Positions 22,501 to 34,330 are shown, counted from the stretch's first letter. The stretch: DNA of 64,000 nucleotides from Sternotherus odoratus (GCA_032164245.1 JAVMKO010000005.1:40390133-40454132), one strand, 5' to 3'. Translations and numbers: made by a program. Notes: generated from the letters alone by a model not told the origin.

Positions 22501-25500
22501 ACGGCATCCGTCACCTCCTGCCTCATTCTACTTGTTCTAGGCAGCCCTGCTGGTCTGGCTTGCTTAGCAGGGCTGCCTTGGCCAGTGTGTCCTCTTGGCA
22601 AGCCAAGGTCCAAGGAGACAGGGCCAGGGCCTGCCCAGAGGGTAAGGAAGTAGAGTGCGAGGCACCCCTAGAGGTCCCAGCTCACCCGTCTCGTTCTATT
22701 CATGGGGACCCCTTGGTCATGAAGCAGGAGATCCCAACTCTTCCCATCAGTTCAGAGCAAGGTGCAGGAGGATCACAACTAACAGTACTGGGGAGTTCTT
22801 GCTTTGGGGTAAAGCAAGCTTCCAGAGGGCAGGGCTAGTGCTGTACTGAACGGTGCCTTCTAGCCCACTGTGAATGCTAAAAACCGAGACTCATTTATTC
22901 AGGCGGGTCAACTTATTTTGGCCCCCCAAGATCTAAGCACCCATTTCTCCCCCCCAACACCCACAAGGAAGTAGGAGCTGGGCTCTTCTGGAAAGCAGGG
23001 GTGTAGGTGATCGGAGATGAGTGTCCAAGAACTAAGGGGACCCCCTCATCCCCCAAATGAGTGGGCACTTCTGAAGATTCAGACCCTGTTTGCAGGGTCA
23101 GTGCTGCTCCAGCACTAAAAACCTAGCTTGTAACAAAGCAAGAGACTTCCCTTCAGAGGAGGAGACTACGAGCAAAGCTAGAAATTGACACGCTCGGACA
23201 GCCTGCCCCGCACAGCTATAATGTATGAACATGGCACCTGATAGGAGACAGCACAATCAGGTTATGGGAGAGGATGCTCTTCACAACCGTCTTTGGAAAT
23301 GCTGGAACCTGCAAGCTACTGGCCTAAGAGGGGAAGTGGCCTAGAGAAAACTCACATTTGATGATGGCGCAGTCTTTGGAAGAGGAGAAGATGCACTTGT
23401 CATCTGGCGAGATGACCAGGCAGGTGATAGGCAGCTGGTGACCTCGCAGCACTCGGATGGCTGCCGTGTCTGGAGGCTGCAACTGTTCACACACAGCACC
23501 TCATTAACAAAGCGCTCTGGCACCCCAGAACTCGTGTGGGGTTGACACGGGCTATTTTATCCCTGGTGATGGGATACACGCTGACTTCAGTGGGGGTGCA
23601 GCACCTCAAAGATCTAGCTGTCAGAACCCAACTTTAGAAGGCTAAGATTTTCAAATATACCCCACCCATTACCAAGAACAGAACTACCAACACCCCCGTG
23701 AAAGGACAATGCTATTATCCCCATTTTACAGATAGGAAACCGAAGCACAGACATGCCACATGACTTCCCCAAGGTCACCCAAATAGTCTCTGGCAGGGCA
23801 TGGAATTGAACTCAGGTCTCCTGACATCCAGTCCAGTGCTCTACCCATCAGGCCACACTCCCACAGAGCAAACCTGGATCCACAAGAGTCCCAGGTTAGT
23901 GCAGGGCCACCTTGCCATAACATGCAAATGCTGTTACTTTCAGCTGAACTAGGAGCAAACTCATTCGAAGCTCCGGCATTGACTGTTCTCTAACAATCTG
24001 ATTGACGGGAGATTAAGCCAGTCCAGAAAGGGATTATATGAGAATGAGATGACATCTCCCTCCCCCCCCCCCCCCAGCCAAGGGAGAATGGGCAGCCAGT
24101 GACCTCTCCTTGCCCTTACCAAGCTCTGAAGCAGAGCTGTTCATGCAAAGCTTTGCAAACTTACATCTTTGGCGATGAGTCGCTGCAGTTTTCCCTTCTG
24201 TTCAAGCTGTGGAAAGTACAAGACGGTTAGACATGAGCAGCAAAGGCTGAGGCACTCAGCCCCTGCATAGTGGAGGCTATTCTGCCCTTATAAGAAGTGG
24301 AATGAGGACAATATAGATACCAAAATTAAGTTGCACAGTCAACTGCTTGACCACACTTTGGTTAGGCCTGAAATACATTCCAGAAAACCAAATAACCAAT
24401 GTCACCCAGGCTTGTTGCTAAAAGCCAATAAAAAGCATAGGACAGGAAGACCAGTATCCTATTGAACCTGGCTCTGGGAAGTTCTCATAAAGTGTTAAAT
24501 TCACCTTACACTGAAGATATGCTCCCAAAGTCACCCCCCTAAAGCCATCTTTTTATATCCTACCCATTTACAAGCAGTGCTGTGAGCACCACCTGAAACT
24601 GGATTTAACCAATCGGCTTTCTACGTTTTTGTGGGGGGTACCATGCGGTAGCCCCTTACCTCTTTGCTCTGAGAGCACGCACTTCCCCCGGTACTAGGCC
24701 CATGAAGGCACCTCTGTGGTTTGCAAGAGGGTAGAACGTGGTCTTGTCTTTTTCCTCTGGGACATTCTAGGAGTAGCCTGAGAGTGTTACTCCCTATCTC
24801 TTGCTATGGTAAGACACTCCAGTGTCCTGTTCCTGCCCCTTTTCCTATCTTCCTAAGCCAAAGCTTACATCTATCAATGCAAGGTGTTATGGGATACTTG
24901 ACAAGGGTGGACAGAATTGGGGAGAGAGAAGAATACATTCAAATGAACATAACTTCCCAATAGTTATATTAACACTAAGCCAATACATGTGTTGTTACAG
25001 TATTAGTATAACTAATGTGTTCTTAGGCAACCTAGGTGATGGGCACCTTAAGAATGCTGATGGTTTAAACATGAATACGCAAAGAGGCCCATGGGTGTGT
25101 TTACCTCTCTGCCTAGCAGAGGCCAAGGTTTCCATGCATGGAGTAGCTGAGACTGTAGCCATGAGACAGGCTCTCAAGGGCAGGCTGAAGGGGGGGGGGG
25201 GGTGGAATCCCCAGGGCTCCAGGAGCATCAGAAGGGAAGAAGCAGGTGCGATTCAAAAGAGAAGACATCAGCAAGCAAGGAGCCCCTGAATCCACTAACT
25301 CCTCTCCCCCAAGCAGCTTACTCACCACATCTTCCTTCAGTCGGCCAGCAACCAAATCCTTTTCCAAAGCCTCCTCTTCTGCCTTTTCCTCCTCTGCCCA
25401 AGAGACAAGCACAGAGACAGCACATTAGAAATGGAGCTCGCCGTGCACCACAAGAAGGCTGGTGACATACCACTGAAGCAATGAACATTCCCGCATTAGC

Positions 25501-28500
25501 AGAGCTTCCTCTCCAAGAGGAGCAGCAGGTAGCCCCGCAAGAACCAGACATCGGAATGTTAGCACGGGCTTTTCACTATGCAAATACATGGGGAGCTGGT
25601 CCCCAGTGGCTGCCTGGTCAGCCCTCCTGCTCCAGACTTAGACCCAGATCAGCAGGCCCGGTCTCATTTACAGTAGTTTCCTGGCCAACAGCAGACCACG
25701 CATCCCCCATATCAACCGGTGGAAACTTAAGCACTCTCGCCCTTGCATTACCACTTTAAGGCAGAGTTTTTCACTGCGCCTGTGCTAGAAGCAGTTCCTG
25801 AGCTACTGCAGGGCTTCATCAGGCTTCATAAAGGTTTGATATCCTTTTCTGGGGATTATTTTTAAGACAACTGGATAGGTGGTGCTGCAGGTGTGCGACA
25901 CACCAAAAGCTTCCTCACTGGGTCATTCTATTATATAGAGGTTCTTAAGACAAGTGTGGCATTGTAAGATCCAAGCTACGGATCCTTTAGCACTACACAG
26001 AAATCTTGGGAAAACACTATGTGCTTGTTCTTATGTGCAATGGAATCATAAAAGCGGCTAGTGTCTTGGGATATTCCTGCCACTGCAAAGTCCTATTTTG
26101 GGTCAGTTCCCTGCTGGGTTAGGTGGCGATTTTGTCAACTCAACATGGAATGGAGCCAGGGCTTAGTGTGAATGCAGCTGAAAAGCTAGGACCGCATCAT
26201 GCCCACGGCTCCTGTATTATCCCCACTTTAACAAGCATTGCAATGGCTATGTGGAGAAGGGGCGGCCTTGCCAACATCTCACAGTAAGTTGGAAGCAGGT
26301 CCAAGGTCAGAATCCAGGCCTCGTGATCTAACTGCTACACTCCCTCTGAAGCATTCCCCAGAACAAGCTACAGTCGTAACACTGCCGTCCTTGCTATATT
26401 AATCACAGCGAGACTTGGTTTCCTAGCAGGTTAAGTACAAGCCATCTAGATTTATTCTTAACCTGTTTTTAAAAAAGTCTTTTGCTGCCATTACATGCAA
26501 AGGATAAAGTTACAGGGGGTTGACAAGTTCAGGCTGGAGCTATGGTGTACATTTTGCACAGTGAGGGTAATTGGTCATTGGACAGTTTTACCAAATGTCA
26601 TGGTGGATTTCCCATCACTGGCAATCCTATATAAGGGGGATATAAAGTGAATTTTAAAAGACCTGCCCTCATTCAAACAGGAATTATTTCAGGGCAGTTC
26701 TCTGGCCCATTATACAGGAGCCCAGACTGCAAGACCGTTCTGGCCTTGGAATCTATGAATAGCAGCACAGTCTCACTAGCAGACCTTATGAGTCTTTTAA
26801 ACCTGGAACGTGTCTAGTTTAGATCCTTTAATGTCACCCTATTTGTGCTTCCCCAATGAGACCTTGAAGGATGACAAGATCTTGGGTGCAGACTGATGAT
26901 TTGAAGCTGCTTTGTAATTGACAAGTTTTGTATGTTGGCCTGGTTATTTGAGTTCTTACTGTATGACCAGTCAGAGCAACAGGGCAGTCTGGGAAAACCA
27001 GCGGAGAGGAAGAAGAGCTAAGCCACCACTCCGCAAAGACCTGAGAGTTGTTACGGACAATGCCAGGTCTTTGTGCTTTGATGATTCTGGCTGTCTCCTG
27101 CTGAGCCTACAGGACTGTTGACCAGAAGGGTCAGAGCCCAGGAACATGGAGTAAAAAAGCAGCCAGAGGATTAAAAAGAAACCCTCTCTCAAGAGAGGGG
27201 GAAAGGGGCTGAGACACCGGCTGGGTTGTCTAAAGAGGTCAGGCCTGCCTAGGCTAACAGCAGGGGATTGTAAGGCATTAGACAAGGCAAATGTATCTAG
27301 ACTGTTCTGTTCTATAATCTTCTCTCTCCAATGCTTTGTTGCCACTGCTGCATAGAAATTGTGGTTTTAAGAGCCTGTTTCGGCACTATACACACTGGTG
27401 AGGGTCACTGTGGCAGGGATAGGCCAGTTAACCCATCTGGAGGGTGGGTCAGGCTTAACTGAAGATGAAGCCCAGCTAATGGTGCAATCAAAGTGGGGAA
27501 GTCCTGAGCAGAAGGGGGCTGGAGGGAGAAACTTTGCAGTTGCTCTGTGGGACTAGAGCGTGGGGAGACTAGGAGGAGGTCCAGGAATTCTCTCAAGGAA
27601 AGAAATCTGGCAGGAGCCCCAGGAGAGGGGGTGCTGGAAGTTTCCACTCTCTAGGAGAGGAACCAGAGAGGGGCCTACAGAAAGGAACTCGTGTCCTGGA
27701 AATGTTCCTGAAGGGCAAGGGGGAGAAGGGGACCCTTAAAGCAGGCCAGGGAGAAGAGAGACTCTAGGAAAGAAGAGCTGAGGGTCAGCGGCCTGGGAGG
27801 AGCCAGACCATCAGGGAGAAGGCCTGGGGATGTAGCCTTCTGTAAGAGAGGAAAGGCCCTGTAGAGCCTGGGAGGGGGGGAAAAGCCTGCAAAGGATCAA
27901 CCCTGGGAAGTGTGGAAGAGTTCTGGTACCTTTGACCTGTGACACTGCTACCCCAAAATGCATGGGAGTAAAGCATGACCAGAGGACCATGTCATGAAAA
28001 GAGAGCACTGCAGGGCTGGAACAGCTGTCAGAAGGGGGGGCTAGATGAGGAAAACGCTGCTATGCCACACCCATCCGCGAGGAGGAACTCCAGTGGTATG
28101 TCCACTATCTGACATTACCGCTGATCAGACTCCTAAAGGCAAGAACCACAGGTGCAAAACTCAATCACACCTGCAGGACAACCAGACTTGATACACAGGG
28201 TCCGGTAGCCCAGTCTAAGAGTGGGAGAATTGCAGAATCCTCTCCCAGGCTAGGCAAGGCCTGACACCTCAGATGATGTACTCAGAGACCAGCAGCTTAT
28301 TCTGCAACTGTGGCAGACTCTAGCCAAGACAGACAGTACTTTACATAGCAGATTGACTTACAACGAGCTTCAGGACACAACAAGGGGGCATTTCAAAGCT
28401 TTTCTTTCAAGTTACGTGCAACACAACCAACACATTGTTGCATGTCAAGACAAACCATAGATTGGATTTGTGTAGCGACTGGGACACAATTAGGAAAGTA

Positions 28501-31259
28501 AGCAAGTAGGCAAGAAGTAGGAGACACTGAATTTTTGTCACTTAATTTTATACTTCTCTATCTACTAGTAAATGCATTAAACTATTCAGATTGTCTCCAA
28601 GGAGTTTACACTGCCTCTTCTTAGGTGGTCTGTGCTTAATAGTAAATTTCATCAAGCGAAACAATCCAGTCATTACAGCACTGAAGCCAGAGTAGTAGAG
28701 AAAAGGCTCAATTCCTGTGTGCAAATCAGTAAGGAAGAGCAGTGGGGCTGATGTACAGCTACTGGTGTCCTCGCTCCTCAACAGCATCCCCTGCACTGCC
28801 CAGCCACATGCCTCCAGACTGCCAAACACTCACCCTGCTGTCGAAGCTGCGCTAGGTACAGTTTGGCTAATCTCAGCTTCTTCTCCTGGGCGGTCTCTTC
28901 AATCTCCTCTTCTGCCTCATTGTCCTTCTTCCGCTTCCCACCAAACACGGGGCTTCAGGGGAAGAGGCAGGGCACAGTCATTGGAGTACATAAACAGGCC
29001 CCACTCAATGTTTTTATTTAGAAGTGTATAAAGGGGCAAGTTCTTTGTAATTAACCATGAAATGCAGAGGGTCCCCACCACCTAGTATTCGAGCCCACAT
29101 TTCTGAAACAGTGGCCCCCTCCACTTTAAGTGAGCGGGACTGTGAAAGTCTGGCTTGGAACACAGTGCTTCATGCAACTGTAACTAACTATAGTTCTGCA
29201 AGATGCCATTCAAATGCACAGGATGGAACAGCCTGCACAGAACCACGGAGCCAGGTTCTAGTCTATGTAGATACTTACATCCTGCTCATCACTGTAGAAC
29301 AGGGGTGGGCAAATTTTTTTGGCCCGAGGGCCACATCAGGGCTGCAAAATTGTATGGAGGGCCAGGTAGGGAAGGCTGTGCCTCCTCAAACAGCCTGGCC
29401 CCACACCCTATCCAACCCTCTCCCACGTCCCGCCTCCCTTAGAATCCCCAACCCATCCAACCCCCTCTTCTCCTTGTCTCGACTGCCCCCTCCAGAGACC
29501 CCCCGGTCCCTAACCACCCCCCCAAAGACCCCACTCCCTATCTAAGCCCTCCTGCTCCTTGTCCCCTGACTGTCCCCTCCTGAGACCTCCAACCATAACT
29601 GCATTCCAGGACCTCCTACCCAACCCCCCACCCCCGCTCCCTGTCCTGACCTCTATCCACACCCCCTGACAGACCCCCACACTTATTCAATTCCCTGTTC
29701 CCCATGCCCTGATCACGCCCCTCAGGAGCATGCAGCCTCAGTCCCAGAGCACTGCCCGCGTGGTGGCATGACTGTGGGGAGCCAGCAGGGATGGGGCAGG
29801 GGGAGCCTCCCTGGCTGGGAGCTCAGGAGCCGGGCAGGACGGTCTCATGGGCCGTAGTTTGCCCACCCCTGCTGTAGCATCCAAGTGCTTTCTAGCTGAG
29901 CAATGCAACATCTTCACATGCTTATTCTCTCCTCCCCTCCTAAAGGGAGGAGCATGTGCAGGAGTAGTCTGGGATTTTTTAAATTTTTTTTTAAACACAC
30001 ACTGCCGTGATAGTCCTTAATTCCTGGGGGAGTTCTCTCTCTAGTCTGGGACAGCCCCCCCCCAAAAAAAACCCACGGTCTCTGGATTATAGGAAGTTGC
30101 AAAGCGATCTGAGGAAAAGCATACCAAAGAGGAGCTCTGGGGGTCCCACTTTGTTTCCCCCCACTGAACCCCAGGAGGAGGGATCTCTCTCTCTATTTCT
30201 ATGGCCCTCACCTCTACAGCATCTGGGCATCTTGGAGTGGGAGGAGGGGTGTGCGTGGGTAGGGATGTCACCTGGGTTCTGCTCTGCAGGGTGGCTATGT
30301 GAGGGACTCTTTGGGGCAACACTCACAGGGGACTCGTGCATTACCTCTCCGCATCAGAGTCGCTGGAGATCTCCTCATTCAGCTTCGAGCCGTCTCTCTG
30401 CCAGGATATCTCCCCTGCATCAGGGACCTCAAGAATAAAACCCTCATTCAGCACATCCTGGCTACAGCAACAAGGCTAGAGGTGGGAGGGAGGGGGGAAA
30501 GGAGGGCGACGCCAGCCCACTCTGTCTCCCCCCACTCATAACTGGGAGGGGGACAGGTAATGGGCAGGGAAAGCCTACTCCTTGCAACCACCCTAGGATC
30601 CCCACAATGTTCTGTCACCACCAGCCCACACTAAGCAGAGGAAAAGTGATAGGCAACTAACTACCTTAGCCATCCTAGGAAAGCCTTGCTTCCTCTCCCA
30701 TTCCCTCCAGCCCCTCCCTCCATTCCCCTAGTTCCTTTCAGCCCCTAGCTTTCCACCCACTCCCCCTACTCAACGCCTGCAGCCTCCTAGGCCTCAATTC
30801 CCCCAGCCAGCCCCCTGCATAGCTCCTCCATCCCCTAGTCTGCCACTTCCCCATCGAGCCCCCTGCCCCAATTCCCCTACCCAGTCCCTCTGTCCCCGGC
30901 TTCCCCAAGCCAGCCCCCCATTCCCCTTACCCAGCCCCTTTGTCCCACATTTTCTCCAGCCTGCCCCATTCCCCACCCAATCCCTCCAGTCCCCTAGTCA
31001 TCGATTCCCCTCCATCCCGATTCTTCCACCCAGCCCCCTACCCCATTTTCCCTACCCAGCCCCTCCAACCCCCTAGTCCCCGATCTCCCACCCGCGCCCC
31101 ATTCCTCTAACCCAGCCCCTCCATTCCCCGATCAGCTCCTCAGTCCGACCCCCCATCTCTCTCCCCTCCTTCCCCGCTCACCTTGCGTCGCCTGCGCCCG
31201 GCTCCCCCCGCCGCGGCCGCTCGCTGCTGCTGTTTCTTCTTCGCTCCCGACGCCGCCAT
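16542..31259 (-). CDS. RRP9: RRP9 / U3-55K, WD40 protein of the U3 snoRNP, complete
   Basis: Nucleolar U3 box C/D snoRNP protein needed for 18S pre-rRNA processing. Coding exons in transcript order (minus strand): 31259-31182, 30397-30345, 28952-28834, 25393-25326, 24206-24165, 23476-23356, 22491-22367, 21690-21598, 21259-21159, 20578-20444, 19755-19693, 19604-19459, 18519-18440, 18121-18048, 16644-16542. They total 1401 bp, 466 aa plus stop, close to the human length of about 475. All phases join. Introns start gt and end ag; exon 9 uses the weaker donor gtgggg. Residues 1-50 are basic then acidic (RRRRKR; EEISSDSD). Residues about 65-120 are a charged helix (TAQEKKLRLAKLYLAQLRQQ, AGRLKEDV). 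Seven WD40 units follow from about 127, with GH/WD-like pairs such as RVLRGHQ...IIKW, FTGHRDAV...IKVWN and GHQDAI...VRVWK. The protein ends QPADGS. It shares a promoter with PARP3, divergently. Confidence 0.96.
16726..16868. mobile_element. Short MITE, AGGGTGACCAGA family
   Basis: The ends are ggttgaccagac and gtctggtcaccc-like (gggacatctggtcaccc on the + strand), with a G-rich middle. A second copy is at 45099-45218. A TA dinucleotide follows the right end here and flanks the other copy on both sides, suggesting TA target duplications as in Tc1/mariner-type MITEs (inference). It lies in the last RRP9 intron. Confidence 0.6.
16866..17487. mobile_element. hAT-type element with perfect 8-bp target duplication
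   Basis: The element spans 16874-17479 (606 bp). The left end is CAGTGGTTCTCAAAC and the right end is TTTGAGAACCAATG, an imperfect terminal inverted repeat. CCCTAGAG occurs at 16866-16873 and again at 17480-17487. 8-bp duplications and CAGTGGTTCTCAAA-type ends fit hAT/Charlie elements. The inside is G/C-rich with no transposase frame, so it is non-autonomous. The duplicated target includes the last bases of the adjacent MITE, so this insertion is younger than the MITE. It lies in the last RRP9 intron. Confidence 0.85.
23697..23868 (-). repeat. MIR-like SINE
   Basis: In + strand order: tattatccccattttacaga, taggaaaccgaag, ccaaggtcaccc, gaattgaactcaggtctcc and ctctacccatcaggcc. These are the reverse-complement landmarks of MIR. 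It lies in an RRP9 intron. Confidence 0.75.
25394..28833. other. RRP9 intron 3, repeat-derived
   Basis: A 3.4-kb intron on the minus strand. About 26215-26345 is a MIR-like fragment (ccaaggtcagaatccaggcc). About 27390-28040 is purine-rich with agaggaaccagagaggggcc, resembling LTR or retroelement leader sequence seen in turtles; I could not find TG...CA ends or duplications. No coding frame beyond RRP9 is credible. Confidence 0.5.
26215..26345 (-). repeat. MIR-like SINE fragment
   Basis: attatccccactttaacaag is followed at the expected distance by ccaaggtcagaatccaggcc and gatctaactgctacactccc. These are eroded reverse MIR landmarks. Confidence 0.6.
29292..29879. mobile_element. hAT-type element, near-perfect 8-bp target duplication
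   Basis: The element spans 29300-29871 (572 bp). The ends are CAGGGGTGGGCAAAT and GTTTGCCCACCCCTG, a terminal inverted repeat of about 14 bp. Flanks are CTGTAGAA (29292-29299) and CTGTAGCA (29872-29879), 7 of 8 identical. The interior is C-rich with no transposase. It is the most intact of three copies in the window (others at 8163 and 14820). It lies in RRP9 intron 2. Confidence 0.8.
30690..31150. repeat. Pyrimidine-rich degenerate tandem repeat in RRP9 intron 1
   Basis: About 460 bp of + strand CT-rich sequence with recurring words: cccagcccctcca, ccctagtc, gccccattcccc, ccctacccagcccc. The period is loose and the copies strongly degraded. On the RRP9 coding strand this is G-rich, immediately downstream of the transcription start. 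Confidence 0.65.
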
Positions 31260-31574
31260 GCTGCTGCTCCGGCCCAGCCTCCTGCTCAGCACCAGCTGCA
31301 CGTGGCGCTCTGGTTCCGCCCCTGGATCCCTCCCATTGGGCAGAGTCACTCCTGCCCCGCCCTCCTCTCCCTCTCCATTGGTTGGAATTACTCCCGGGGT
31401 CTTCCCTCCGGCCTCGGACTCTCGCCTCCCCCTCCTATGGGACAAATCATCCGCCGGGCCCCGCCCGCTGTCTCCTGTTGGTGAGCTGAGCTGCCTAGGA
31501 ACTGGGCCTGTTCCCCAGCAGTGGTCGTTGTGCGCATGAGCAGTACGCTTTGCTAAGGCGGCGGCGGCTGTGGG
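31260..31574. promoter_or_regulatory. RRP9-PARP3 bidirectional CpG-rich promoter
   Basis: Less than 320 bp separate the RRP9 start codon (31259, minus) from a probable noncoding first exon of PARP3 ending at a gtgagt donor (exon end 31574). The interval is CpG- and GC-rich, with no TATA box. It has two inverted CCAAT boxes (ATTGG at 31335-31339 and 31377-31381, 42 bp apart) and Sp1-like GC boxes (ccccgccc). Head-to-head RRP9/PARP3 is also the human arrangement. The exact start sites are inferred. Confidence 0.75.
31530..31574 (+). other. PARP3: Probable noncoding first exon of PARP3
   Basis: gcggcggcggctgtggg is followed by a strong gtgagt donor at 31575. The next plausible acceptor before the PARP3 start codon is atcacag, ending 37122, which leaves about 27 bases of leader before the ATG. 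The start of this exon is not defined by the sequence. Confidence 0.45.
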
Positions 31575-31680
31575 GTGAGTGCGCCTCTAGGGGGCGCTGG
31601 AGCTCGCTGCAGGGATCCGGAACGGGGGGAGGTGGGCAGCTGGTTTGGAGGGGCTGGGGAAGGGAGAGGAGGGGCTGGCT

Positions 31681-31830
31681 GGAGGTGTGAGGGCTTGGGG
31701 GGGGGCTCAGGGTTGGCTTGGGAGGGGGTGAGGGCTTGGGGGGGGCTGGCTTGGGAGGGGGTGAGGGCTTGGGGGGGCTGGCTTGGGAGGGGGTGAGGGC
31801 TTGGGGGGGCTGGTTTGGGAGGTTGGGGGG
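31681..31830. repeat. G-rich minisatellite, 32-33 bp unit
   Basis: Unit starts (TGGCTTGGGAGG) recur at 31714, 31747 and 31779, with a diverged start (TGGTTTGGGAGG) at 31811: three full units with spacings 33, 32 and 32. A partial unit precedes them. Each unit has several runs of 4-8 G on the + strand. It lies at the start of PARP3 intron 1, just after the promoter. Confidence 0.85.
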
Positions 31831-33628
31831 CAGGGCCCTGGGGGTAATGATCTGTGACATTCTGGAGCAGATCACTGCATGGGAGGGGTGCTGCTGGGGG
31901 GGAGGCTTGTTTCAGGCACAGTGGCAGGTGGGGCACCATTGGGGCTGGGGTCCCTGTGAAGGTTGGTGGTTTTGGGGGGTGCTGTTTAGATTTTGACTCT
32001 TGCGTGGGGCAGAGTGGGGACTCGGGCGGGTGAGCAGAAAGGGCCTGCCCCAGGGGGTGCTGAGCAGTTATGGCTCCTGTTGGGTTGAGAGGTGTGGGGT
32101 GCTCAGCACCTTGCAGGGTCTGTCCCAAGACCACTTGATTCTAGCAGAGTTCAGACTTGGGAGCAGTAGCATCTAAACTGGTCCCAGCTGGGCCTTGACA
32201 TTCCCACCACGCTGGGGGACAGATATTAGACAGCAAAATTAATGGTGCCCTTCTGTGGTGCCCTTCCCCTTCATCCACACAGCTCACCGTGCTGTGCGGA
32301 GCTGGTGGGTGCTGGTATCCTGGTTTGGCAGAGAGGCACCTAGTGGTATCCCAGGAGGTGGGCGGGCCTAAGCCCGCCCGTTACAACAGTCCCTCCCCCA
32401 GCGTCACGGGAGGGACACTAGACCCAGGGCCAACTAAATACATGGGACAAATAATGAATAAAGGCAGGGGAGTGCGTGAGGGCACAGCTGGTGTTACTTG
32501 CCCAGAGTCACTTAAAAAAAATTAGGGGCAGTTAAGAAGTAAACCCTGGGGGCAAATCTTCAGCTGGCGTAAATTGCCACAGGATTTACTCCCTGGTCTG
32601 ATCATGTGCCCTAGCCACTAGTCCTCACTGTCCCCATTACCCTGCTGCTGTTTAGTTCATTGGTTCTCACCCCTGCAGATGCACCCAGCTCAAAATCTCT
32701 GCAGAAAAGAGGCTTGTCCTGACCATATTGTTTCAACAGGGACAAGTCTGAGAGCATCCCGGCTGGAATGTGCTGGCCTGGCTGAGAGCTACCCCAGGGC
32801 CTCCTTTCTAGGAAGGGTGGGAAGTTTCTCACTGCTGTCTCTCTCCCCTAGCAACTCCTCCTCAGTTTCCCTGAGCCCACGCAGTGCAGAGCCCGTGCCA
32901 GGTGGCCTGCCAGCAGGCTTTAGTCCTGGCACTGAGAAAGCCACGTGAGGCTGCCGGCTCACTTCTTCCTTCCCCTGGGCTGAGCTGGCTCCTCTCCCAC
33001 AGGGGGAGTTGCTTTGCAGTAGAAAGGCTGAGGTCACGGGGAGGAGGAGAATGGCAGGGAGAGTGGAAAGAGCAAGCGGTTGTGCCAGCTCCGGCTTGTC
33101 TAAACTTGTCCCCTTTGCATTCCTCCATTGAGGCCGGCCAGGAGGAGCAGCTCCAGCCCCCCCAGTCTGCGAAGGCGCTCCAGGCAGGTGAGTGCACCTC
33201 TGCTTCCCCAGCAGGCCGGAGGGCAGTTGGAAAATCGCTGAGTGGAGCCTGCAGCTGCCCTGTGGGTCTTCTTCCTTGCCGTTAAAGCCCTGAGGGGCCC
33301 CAAGGGCAGGGCATGCAATCTGCTGCCTTCTGGCCATGGCTGCTGGGATTGATCTGCAGCGTGATTCATTTTGGGAGTGGAGCTGTGGTGCTGGGCCTTC
33401 CCTGCCTGCCAGATTCCTCCTCCTCAAAGACATCCTAGCTCAGGACCGGCAAACCCCAGGGCAGCATTAGCGCGCTCCCTGCTCTGTTTCCACCTCTCCA
33501 AAGCTCCCCTTGCTTCGCTGTGCACAGAAATGTCTGGAAAGGCCCCGTTCTCCACCCCTCCCTTGTTTATGTGGCTTGTTTGCTCTTTGCCCCTGCAGGC
33601 CTGCTGCCTACCTACTCAGTCACCACAC

Positions 33629-34330
33629 TTAGGGTATGGCTAGACTGAAGATTGTAGCGTGTTTATTTGTAGCGCTTCCCAATGTAGCGCTATTGGTATC
33701 GCGCTAGAGACTGTACAAATTGAAACCTTGTAGCACAAAATAATGGCTACATTTGTGGTGCTTCTGCCGGCAGTAGTAGTTGCGGGATAGGGCAGGTATC
33801 CCAGCATTCAGCTGGGTGCAATGTGTTTTGCAAAGGAGGGGGCGAGGGGGAACTGGGAAGTTGTTCACAGGGAGATGAGATCTGGCTGTCAGTTACTTTT
33901 CCTTAGCGAAAACTGACAGGCTGTCTATTTCAGACAGACAGCTCCGTCTGCAAGCATTTTCACTGCTTATTTGCTGTGTTAATTGTTAGAGAGAAACTGC
34001 AAAGCTACTTCCGCCTTTATAAAAACAAAACCTCACGTCATTTGCCTTACATGGCAAGTTCATTGTCTTTAATGGCTTGCTGATGGCCCTCAATGGGTTG
34101 CTGATAGCTTTCCATGGCTTGGAGGCATGCAAGAGATCCGATGGGTGTCCACATTCCCACTACAACGTTAGCGCAAAAAGGCTTATCCCTCTCGAAAAGG
34201 AGGTTTAACACTTGCGCTGTAAAAGGGGAGTCATTGCGCTAAATCTCTCTTTGAAGTGTGTTCGGTAGGAAAATTATAGCGCTAAAGGAGGGTTTTGGCG
34301 GTGCAAAGCGCCAGTCTAACCATACCCTTA
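33629..34330. mobile_element. PIF/Harbinger-like non-autonomous DNA element with TTA duplication
   Basis: The element spans 33632-34327 (696 bp). The ends are GGGTATGGCTAGACTG and CAGTCTAACCATACCC, a 16-bp terminal inverted repeat with one mismatch. TTA sits on both sides (33629-33631 and 34328-34330). 3-bp TWA duplications are typical of PIF/Harbinger. The inside has repeated gtagcgct-type words and no transposase frame. Confidence 0.8.

Noticed and set aside
22032..22838. A 268-residue + strand open frame
   Set aside because: It is antisense to RRP9 exon 7 and its introns; no domain or conserved motif.
30690..31150. Possible CRISPR-like or ordered tandem array
   Set aside because: The repeats are degenerate, without constant unit and spacer sizes, and the genome is a vertebrate.
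31553..32134. A 193-residue minus-strand open frame, very rich in Pro and Ser
   Set aside because: It is the antisense reading of the G-rich minisatellite and nearby GC-rich DNA; low complexity, no family resemblance, and it crosses the PARP3 donor.
33000..33640. Possible extra PARP3 or unknown exon in the 5' intron
   Set aside because: Splice-like sites exist, but frames show no conserved protein and no phase match to flanking exons.
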